In this document: piece by piece, positions 26,097 to 64,000 of the stretch
How positions within the stretch are numbered: position 1 is the first letter of the stretch
Layout of the letters: the number at the start of each line of letters is the position of its first letter
From: Tubulanus polymorphus
Taxonomy: Eukaryota > Nemertea > Palaeonemertea > Tubulaniformes > Tubulanidae
Direction: 5' to 3'
DNA length: 64,000 bases
Assembly (NCBI RefSeq): GCF_964204645.1
Contig: NC_134031.1
Coordinates: 1,056,001 to 1,120,000, forward strand
Notes under the pieces: generated by a model
Seen by the model: only the letters and a program-made list of their open reading frames with translations
Database searches by the model: none
Told to the model about the DNA's origin: nothing
Translations under genes and position numbers: made by a program

Positions 26097-29000
26097 ACTA
26101 TCCGACTAGCTTCATCATAGATTCTTGGAAAACCGACGACGCCATGCATTCAACAGCGTTAACGACGACGACACGACAGCCTACATCTACATACAGTCAA
26201 AAGTGGAAGCGGATAAACCGAACACGAAAACATGAATAATTTGCCTATCTTGTTTCCCTAAAGGGAATGAATTCTGACTGAAACGAATGCTGATTTTAAC
26301 TACACATTATTCATACATATAAACATTCCGTTCATAGAGGGTCTTACAATGTATCCCTGTGTGATAGTTAGTGACGCCCACGTTCACTGTTTGAACCTTA
26401 AAACGATCTCTCACTTCATCAGTCGTCGTTAATTCAGCCAATCCTCTCTCTCTCTCTACAAGGATTCTTCTTTAACGTGATCAAGTCAACCGTACTTCAA
26501 TATTCGAAGTTCAGAGCATTCATCAAACGAACTATAATTGGATTCTCTTTAAGATCTGTTACTTAAGTCGAAGGTAGTTGCAAAAGCAGTTAGACTTTGA
26601 TTCTCTGCTCAGTATTACAGTTACCAATGATAGAAGGTCTAATGGAAAGCTACAATTTTCGGTCATATTATTCAACTTCCTGTTTTTAGTAGGAAAAAGC
26701 CTTTGAAAGTTATTACGTGTCTGGTTCGTTCGTCAAGGACAGAATTTTGCTCGCTGTACTTCACTTCACACTGCTTCATCCGTCACGAAGAGCAAATATT
26801 GAAAATGTCAAAAACTGTTCTCACGCCATTCAGGATTAGATCCCTAAGTACCCAAACGTTATTACTTTTTACATAGGACCAATGTTTATGCGCATAAACA
26901 CTTGAAGACTCAATATTTTTACCAGTTTCTGCCATCCAGCGATTTCTGCCACGAGGGTGGCATGAACATCGTATAAACCTCAATAGGTTTCTTACCACGT
27001 CCCTCCATCTTGAATTTTTATATTTGTATTACTATTGTAAAATTATCATAATTCAGAATGATAAAAATTAAATCACCATAGAGGTTGCTAACACGGCGCA
27101 ACAGTGCGTCACATCGGACGTTAAGAGCAAGCGGCTACCTGAAGTAGAAAGTCACAGTTGAGGCCAATATGATGCACGTGAAGAACATGTGACCTCGATG
27201 AAGAATCTCATTGTTAATAACCATTCTATGATTGAAAATATACATTTACGTATCGTCAACACATTGTATTCTGTAGTATCTGGTATCATAAACAAAATAT
27301 GCATCATCGCATAAAACGTTAGACGACAATTTGGGTGGGTTTGATGTATTTATGATGTAATCGATGGTTGAACACGATGCTGTCGTCCTCGTCACGAACA
27401 TCACCGTACCACTGACTGTACAAATATGCCTGGATGATTTAGAATCGATTAAGACTTTAAAGTCAATATCAAACCAACGTCGTGTTGAATAACCACCGAT
27501 ATACGGGTAATCGTGGTACTTACTGAGTCTCCACTAAAATCAAGATGGATCGTCGTCTGTGTCGCCTATAAACGTCACGTATCATCATAATCTGAGCTTT
27601 GAAAATTGCTCATCCACAGTAATCTAATCACTATCGTCATCCGTTTTAGAAAAATAGCCGAGGGTTTTGCACGGAATGATTCTGTAAAAGGGAAAGTTCC
27701 ATGCAGACAAGACAAGGGTCTGGAAAACTTTGAAAGGCAGGACATTTAAGAGAATATAAGCTAAATCTTGTGCTACAGACTGCCATTTTATTAGTTGCTC
27801 CTTGCGCTTCGGGATCCGCCCATGTGCGAGACGTTTCTAATTCTCAACCCCTTCTACTTGTAAAGTTATAGTAAAACTAAATTGTGCTTCAAATCGATCG
27901 TAATGATTTACTACAACGATCTTGAATGATGAATGAAAGTGAAAACAATGTTGCTACGTGTAGAAATGAGTGTATTGAATTTGATATTCGATGGATATCA
28001 AGGCAGCACAAAACAGTAAAGATCCCGCGATTAGAATGGTCACTGCAACATCTGTTCTAGTGAATTGTCGCTTAATCTGTAGAAAAATCTTGCATGATCA
28101 GTGAAATACGACTTGGAAATTTTTGTTGTTTGTCGTTTTAATTTCTTCGTAATATCATAATTAAGTCGAGTCATAATGAATAGTAGTAGGCTTTACGCGT
28201 ATGTAACTAGGTACAACAGCAGCAGCAGCCGCGCCATCAGTTCCCTGTTGCCATTCGTCTTCTTCCTCCACCAAGTGCACAAACAATAGAGATGTAACGG
28301 GGACAGTCGCCATGGCAACAAGAGGACGGGTGATGATGATGATGTCTGGAGTGTGTGTGTGTGGGATCCCAACGCGCTGTCGCTGAACACTACATAGTAA
28401 ATAACAACAACTAATCGCACCGACCCAAAATCCCGAAATTCGAATCAACAGTTCTACGTCAAGCATACAATATGCTAATCATGCTAATTGATATATTAAG
28501 ACGTGCACCAAACCGAGGTGGCATATTCTAATGTACTACGTAACAAGTGCTGGGGTAGGGTATGGTTCGGATAGAAAATGTAGTGACGACCTACAGGCCT
28601 ATATACAGCCGTTTTAAAAACCGACCGATTTTAAACAAATGTCTCGTACTTTAACACGATAGATATTCGATACAACTTATGATAATGATATATAGAAGTA
28701 TAGAAAGTCTAGATGAATATGGTTGCAGTAAACAGCGATTACGTGTAAGCATAGATAGAGTTCGTTATTTAAGTCGTTCCCACGAGACATTTCGCAAATG
28801 CGATTCAACGCCTTAGAGACAATGTTGCCATAGCATAATTGCCGTTTTAATATTCGACAACCGACTGTTTTTGTGAACAGTTCTGCGTAGACCGCATCCA
28901 TGATGGTCGTCGACTCATAAATAAAATGCTGCGGAGGAAATCGAACGAGAAATTTATAATGTATCGTTAATGTAAGTCTCTATTTTCTATTTATAATCTC

Positions 29001-30586
29001 CATCCTCGAATCTTCGGGGATCAAAACCAGACTTAGACTTTTTCTAAAACATTCGATGCACATTTTATCTATAGTTTTCATCCGAATGCGCATTGCATCT
29101 CCTTGTGAATAAGCTGCTGTAGTGGCCATTTTGGAATGGATATTTTAGAAGGAAGATTGCTACAGGAAAACGAAAATATAACGGTTCGGGTTACTAGTCA
29201 AATTACTCTTGCAAAAAGATTCCGAGTGCTTAAAGTAGATTATATTTTGATTCTACTTTTTGTTTTATCTTGTGTTTCGCCGTTCAGATTCGGATAGTCA
29301 TTTAACTTCACATTTTCGAACTCATTGTAAAAAAAATGAAAAAGCATGAGTTGAATAGAGCGTTTCAGTTCGTTGCGCGTTTTACGGAAACCGCTAGCCG
29401 GATTTGTTTTTACGAAGCTCGCGTCATCAACAATGCATAGTAATGAACTCTGTTGACGGTAATACAAATAAATAGTCGTTGGTTTATGTCGAACGTTGCA
29501 TTTTTACGTTGCATTCCTTGCATGACGCCAGCTGGCGGGCAATGTAACTGAAAGCGGTCTATTGATTGTGCGTACAAATTATATGTATACAACTGCACTG
29601 CATTTATCCACAAATGTTAGATTATGGGTGGATTGATACAGCACCGGAGCAGATAAACAAAATCCAACCGAAATCGAATAAGTGATAATATTTTCATGCG
29701 GAATCGTTTTCAATTTTCTGAATCGTCGTCGCGTGGATCGAGTTTTATCGGTAACATCTCTCATGGAACTCTATCAGCGACGATAATGATAAATGATCCC
29801 GAAGTTTAGGGCAGATTCGATCTGGAAACAGCAGCAACATCGTGGCGTCTTCTAACTGTAAATATTACTGAAACAACCAACGCAGAAGACGAACGAAAGA
29901 ACCGTTAAATCTCGGGAAAATCTGACAACATGAATAATGGATCCGTAAACCGACGGTTCGTAATAACGTTTTCGTCAATATTTTTCAATCATCAATTTTC
30001 GACAATCTGCGAGATCATGATTTGCTTTCAGTACAATTTCATATCAGAAAAAAAGAAACTACGAGGTGAATTTGAACGCATCGTGATTTACACGGGCGTT
30101 TCAAATTTTATATTCTGAACAGCTTTTCTTCTAGTTTAGATTATTACGCACGAATTGAAAAAAAGCTTTTTTCACTTAAGTAATTTTCTTGAAGCGTCTA
30201 AACAAATTGATCGTTTCACTCGGAAAAATATTTTCCGACGAAAAAGACTTCGTATTTATTAGTTCTATTTCCAATTAAATCGTAGAGTTTTTCAATGAAA
30301 TGAAACTCGTAAGTTAACATCTCTTTGAATTGACGTCATTGTTCACACATGATGTATCACTCCTTCGGATCGGTTTACATCGAAAACGTCATTGATTCTT
30401 GATCAAATTTCATTATGAAATTAACACTTATATTGTACAATATTTTGTACAGTTGGGCTGTGTTCGGTCACGGTCACTTCTAGTAGCCGAAACGCACCTC
30501 TCTTTTTGCGCATGCGTTAATAGAGTAGATTGAATTCTTATTTTAAGACCAGATCCCAGTTCTATTGTTTTAGAGAACTTTGAGTC

Positions 30587-30790
30587 GAACTGAGTCCTGG
30601 ACTGTGGAACTGGGTTCAGAACTGTGGAACTGTGTCCTGTAGTGTGGAACCGGGTTCAGAACTGTGGAACTGGGTCCTGTAGTGTGGAACTGGGTCCAGA
30701 ACTGTGCCTGGAACTGGGTTCTGAACAGTGGAGCTGGGTCCACAACTGTGGAACTGGGTACTGAAATGTGGAACTGGGTTCTGTAGTAGT
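30587..30790. repeat. minisatellite, about 20-bp unit
   Basis: Variants of ACTGTGGAACTGGGTTCAGA repeat about nine times. The unit is shared with the intron at 55.2 kb and the array at 21.5-22.3 kb. Confidence 0.85.
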
Positions 30791-31638
30791 TCTGGTTTCC
30801 TACGTGTGCTAATGATCCAAAGAATTGAATAATTAGTTGGTAAAATCCGTATGAAACATCCGGACACGAATCCTACAATCCTGGGTAAAAATGTTACTCG
30901 GAGATCAATATTTGAATTCAAACTCTAACCGCCAACTAACGAACAGGGTGCTGGAAATGGAATATCGTTGTTTCATTTCATCCGTCCTGGGATAAAAATA
31001 AAACCACAGACAGCGCGCAAAAAGTGAGACTCTCTATTACTAAAAAGCTACCGCTGAATCAGAAATGACGCTAACATATACTTATAGAATACATATTACA
31101 TTACATATAGACGTATGCTTGAATATGCATTGGTTTATTACATTTTAGTATAGAATGGCGACGTCACTCGTATGTTGTATACGACGAGTCTCATCCGTTA
31201 CATTTATGGTTTCATCGATACGGCTATATATAGCGAATAAATCAATAATTAGCAGGCTCCGGCTGCTACTGGCGGTGCTGCAACAACAGCACCACTGTAT
31301 GTGCGTGTGTATACTGTTACTGTTACTGTCGTTGGTTTTTATATCGGTTTATGACGATAGTGTGCATTATATACTAATCGTCAACATAATGAGCTACGAG
31401 CCATTTTCAGCGTTGTAGCGCTTATATTTTACAATGATTTCTAAAGTACGAATAACATTGATCGGTTTTTTGATGAGCATCTGGAAGGCTCGTCGATTTG
31501 ACGCCATTTTCCTCGATACGATTTGCTACCGGTTTATGTGTAAAAATGAAGGCCCGCGTGTAAAACGCAAAATGAATTTCTTTATTAAAAATCAGAAGTT
31601 GTTTGTGAAAAAAAATCGACCGCAGCTCCCGAAACCTA

Positions 31639-31711
31639 ACCCATACCCTTGCCTCGAACCTGGGGCAATTGGCTTTGAAACCCTGAGCTAGACCACTAGA
31701 CCACTGAGCGC
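31639..31711 (-). repeat. tRNA-derived SINE fragment
   Basis: On the minus strand, CTCAGTGGTCTAGTGGTCTA (A-box region) precedes CCAGGTTCGAGGCAAGGG (B-box). It shares flanking GTTTGTCTGGTCAGTG with the copy at 39 kb. The cloverleaf is degraded, so it is not a functional tRNA gene. Confidence 0.65.
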
Positions 31712-33598
31712 TAGTAACAAATACTCCCAACTGTCAAATATTGACAGAGTTTGAAAGTTTGTCTGGTCAGTGCGGTGGCCAGTCAATCTTGGTGATTCTT
31801 TGCACTATTATTCTATGATTACAGTATAAGGAATATTTTGTTTTGCAATCTCATAATGAACTACAATATAACATGAGATTGCCAGAGACCCAAAAAATCC
31901 ATTGACAATCGACTCGGATCGTGTTGTGTAGTGACTGGTTTTCAATAATTCTTTACAAATATACCTTATCATTCTCGGACCACACAAAGTTTCTCATCCA
32001 TATTCTGAAAAAGATAGGACGCAACTTATTTTAGGTCATTATTACCACTGTCAAGGGAATAAAATACCAACACGAGAACGCGATATTAAATGATGAAAAT
32101 GCGCTTGTCTCGCTAATGGAAATAGATTTTCAGGTTATCTGACCTACTTATAGATTTGATAATCAATACACGTTGATTTCATGTAAAAGATCGAAACGAA
32201 TTTTATCGTATAAACCAAAACTGTATCGATCTTGGTTCGTTGGTCTAAGGTGTGTCGAAATCAAGAACGAATCGAGAATATTTTTTTCTCTCTTTTCTAG
32301 GGCTGCTTTCTTGTATAAGCTAACTGTTGCTTCAAAACAGTCCTTCATTTAATATGATTACATTTTTAATGTATTTTCTTAATTCATTAATTTTGTAAAA
32401 ATGTTACTTGACAATAAATCATATCATATCAACGACCTTTTCGAACAAAAGATCTCCAAAAGCGTTTGAAAATGTCCATAAGTTTATTTTCATTTGTTGT
32501 ATATTTTCTATTGCTTTCTACAACTTGCAGTTCGAGATAAAAACCTATTTTGAATGCTTGTTTATTCTTTGTACTTAAACTTGAAAAAGATATTTTTTGC
32601 AAATACAGAGAATACTGGATGATAGCGAATATTGAGAGATAGATATAGGCAGGATTTGTATGATGATCAGTACCGGTGTTTGACCTTTGACCACTAACTC
32701 TCACATAGCTGAGTGAATTAATGATAGTCCGTTTCACTATGATTATTATGTTTCCACATCGGCTTCATCAATACTTCACCAGTAACTCGATGTTTGGTTT
32801 GTGACATGGCCGCCGCCGCTGCTACTGTTGTGGCTATACGGCTATCAATTGGAATATTTCATAAGTCTATCGTACATCAATAGGTTATTATAATAATAGC
32901 TTCGAGTCATCACAAAATCCGGAGACATTAGTCGAATTTCGAAATATAAGCCCAAAACAACAAACCGCGTAAAACAACAAGACACCTATACAATTAGATA
33001 GATTATAATCTTTTCGTCGTTTGAATTAACGGTTTCCGGTTTAGAATTCATGAAATTACCAGACGAGATTTTCAATGGTTTTGTATTACCCTTGGTTGTC
33101 TCGTAGTAGTTGGTTTTTTTTTCGTGCTATGCAAAAAATACGCGTTTCCGCGTAGCAGGAAAACCGGAGAGGATGAAAAGCTATAAGTTGAAATCAGTTG
33201 TTTTATCATTTCATACTTGGCATATTCGATTTGTTGTAATTACGTTTAGAATGTAATATTTCAACATTTTCATTCGGCATAAATGATGCCTCCAAATAGG
33301 TATATATCAAATATATACCAGCTTTTATATAACTAATGAGACAACTTGAACTAAGAAATATATCTAATTTCATTCGGCCGGGGCTCACATCTTAGAGTAC
33401 GAGCTACTTTCTGTGTGACGTTGAGGGAGAATTCTCCGTTAATAAAAGCGAATCTAATATCGTGTATAATTGCGATGAACGCTAGCTACATGTTCGTACG
33501 GGTCCAGTGTTTATATAACCAGACTCTGATGTGACGATGATCATTTTGCTCAATTTGCGCCAACGACATAAATTCACAGTGCAATACCAGCAGCATCA

Positions 33599-33616
33599 GC
33601 AGCAGCAGCAGCAGCC
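33599..33616. repeat. CAG microsatellite
   Basis: Six consecutive CAG triplets within a CAG/CAT-rich stretch. Confidence 0.8.
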
Positions 33617-34595
33617 GCAACACCATCATCGTGTGTCAATATTGAGTTTGTTTTGTCAGTAAAGCTCGTTCTCGTCGCTGTAGCTAATAATTCATTAATT
33701 AATAAGGCGTTGTTTGCACCGACCTGTCTCCGATATCTATATTTATATGTATATATACATGTAGGCTATACCGTATTGCCATACACATGCGCCGCTACTA
33801 GCACACCTCTTGCTGTTGATTGATTCTCTCAGTTACAGGCTGGCTCGGGCTGGCTGGTCGCGCCTGTCGTTCGTTCTCACTGCTTTCGACCCTCAATTTA
33901 GTCGGTATTTTCATCGTCACGGCGGATCAGAATTCGGACTCTGATATATATATCGCGCGCGTTAAATCGATCGAAACGCCGAAACCTCTAAATTTTTCAA
34001 CGTCGTTGTCGTCGTCGAGTAAAGCAATACCGCGACCGGCTCTGATTGGCGGGGTCTGAACGCTGAAATAAAAGCGCGTATGACTAGTGCGCATGAATAA
34101 TGTAACCGAACCAACGCGGCCAGCATTTACAACGAGCACAGAGAGAGAGCGAGAGATGACGAGCTGTTACCGGCAACGACTAGTATGACTGAGATATCCA
34201 CGGGCCGCCACCATCAAAGCAGCAAACAAACGTTTATGCATTTACTATACGCGATATGTCATCTGGACATATAGGAATTGCCATTATATCATATACACAT
34301 ACGCATATATCTATTTAGCAGTTTAGTTGGCTGGATTTAGCTATAACTACGGGCATGATTCGGATTTATATGTACTCAGCTGTTTTAGAATTAGAACTTG
34401 TAATGATTGCGAGGGAATAATTACTATAAACTCGATTCAAACCGCGATATTTTTGTGACGGTTCATAGAGACATGTATCGTAGAGATATCTATTCAGAAG
34501 TGTCGCAGATTTCGTGGTGATGCGACTCGAAAACTCGTCGTGTTGTTGTTAGATTTTCTGGTGTGTAAATATCGTATTAAAACTAACCGATCAAA

Positions 34596-63333
<28,738 letters not shown>

Positions 63334-63499
63334 GTAGTTTCTTTATGAAACTGTGCATTCAATAATCAAGATGCATTTATAATGTATTATACTGACAACT
63401 TCTATATCCGCGCATGTTGAATTGATGACTATTGCTGCATATATAACTGATTTCAAATAGAATGAACTAAACATGCTTATAAGGGTTTAGTCTGAATGC

Positions 63500-64000
63500 C
63501 AGATAAGCTGATCTTACCGGTCACCCCTAGAACAGTATAAATACCAGCTGATCTTACCGGTTACCCCTAGAACAGTATAAATACCAGCTGATCTTACTGG
63601 TTACCCCTAGAACAGTGTGAATACCAGCTGACCTTACTGGTTACCCCTAGAACAGTATAAATACCAGCTGATCTTACTGGTTACCCCTAGAACAGTATAA
63701 ATACCTGCTGACCTTACTGGTTACCCCTAGAACAGTATAAATACTAGCTGATCTTACGGGTTACCCCTAGAACAGTGTGAATACCAGCTGATCTTACTGG
63801 TTACCCCTAGAACAGTATAAATACCAGCTGATCTTACTGGTTACCCCTAGAACAGTATAAATACCAGCTGATCTTACCGGTTACCCCTAGAACAGTATAA
63901 ATACCAGCTGATCTTACCGGTTACCCCTAGAACAGTATAAATACCAGCTGATTTTACCGGTTACCCCTAGAACAGTATAAATACCAGCTGATCTTACAAT
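63500..64000. repeat. 40-bp minisatellite, about 12 copies, running off the window
   Basis: The unit AGCTGATCTTACCGGTTACC followed by CCTAGAACAGTATAAATACC repeats with few variants (TACTGG/TACCGG, GTGTGA/GTATAA). Each unit contains TATAAATA and, across the junction, the E-box CAGCTG. It lies in the intron between IIIS3 and IIIS4. Confidence 0.95.

Larger units (their letters stand above)
15935..34582. other. 18.7-kb stretch, probably the first long Cav2 intron
   Basis: It is dominated by repeats: foldback elements at 16.5 and 18.0 kb, minisatellites at 21.4-22.3, 23.5-23.9 and 30.6 kb, and SINE pieces at 31.6 kb. A CpG-richer segment at about 33780-34210, with homeodomain-type ATTAATTAA motifs just upstream (about 33692), could be a proximal promoter or enhancer. 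No exon was recognised. Confidence 0.45.

Noticed and set aside
33820-34059. 79-codon open frame upstream of the first conserved exon
   Set aside because: The CpG-richer sequence keeps frames open by chance. There is no homology, and it lacks an in-phase donor into the channel exon that I could support.

Overview
This is a window of animal nuclear DNA carrying the 5' half of one large, intron-rich gene on the + strand. The gene encodes the alpha-1 pore subunit of a Cav2-type (N/P/Q-like, cacophony-like) voltage-gated calcium channel. The evidence is spliced eukaryotic exons with phase-matched GT-AG (and two minor U12-type) introns, abundant microsatellites and minisatellites, tRNA-derived SINE-like pieces and foldback elements. 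The protein resembles protostome Cav2 channels, and the II-III linker is short, as in invertebrates. I infer an invertebrate, probably a lophotrochozoan (mollusc, annelid, brachiopod or similar), but the species cannot be fixed from this sequence.

Layout. Bases 1 to about 34.6 kb are mostly repeats and unassigned AT-rich DNA. They contain two short coding-like first-exon candidates (6568-6659 and 15693-15934). Both have an in-frame stop before the ATG and a phase-2 donor that would join in frame to a good 3' splice site at 34613/34614. The conserved channel reading frame begins in the exon at 34596/34614-34804. After a 9-kb AT-AC intron come the domain I exons (43793-49946), the I-II linker with the beta-subunit binding helix (50636-51669), domain II (51582-55445), a short II-III linker made of several small and partly skippable exons (55345-61995), and domain III S1 to S3 (62286-63115). 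The gene runs off the right edge, with a candidate 21-nt microexon at 63313-63333 followed by a 40-bp minisatellite. About 990 codons are visible, roughly half of a usual Cav2 protein.

Most notable are two pairs of mutually exclusive exons. One pair encodes the voltage sensor IS4 (45680-45771 versus 47106-47206), and the first version lacks the outermost arginine. The other pair encodes IS6 (49238-49341 versus 49843-49946), and the choice changes a gate glycine to alanine. In both pairs, including or skipping both exons breaks the frame. With four small symmetric cassettes, a 12-nt alternative acceptor and possible alternative N termini, the locus could make many channel isoforms tuned in voltage sensing, inactivation and partner binding.

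I saw no second gene with recognisable homology, no convincing functional tRNA or rRNA gene, and no CRISPR array or prokaryotic feature.
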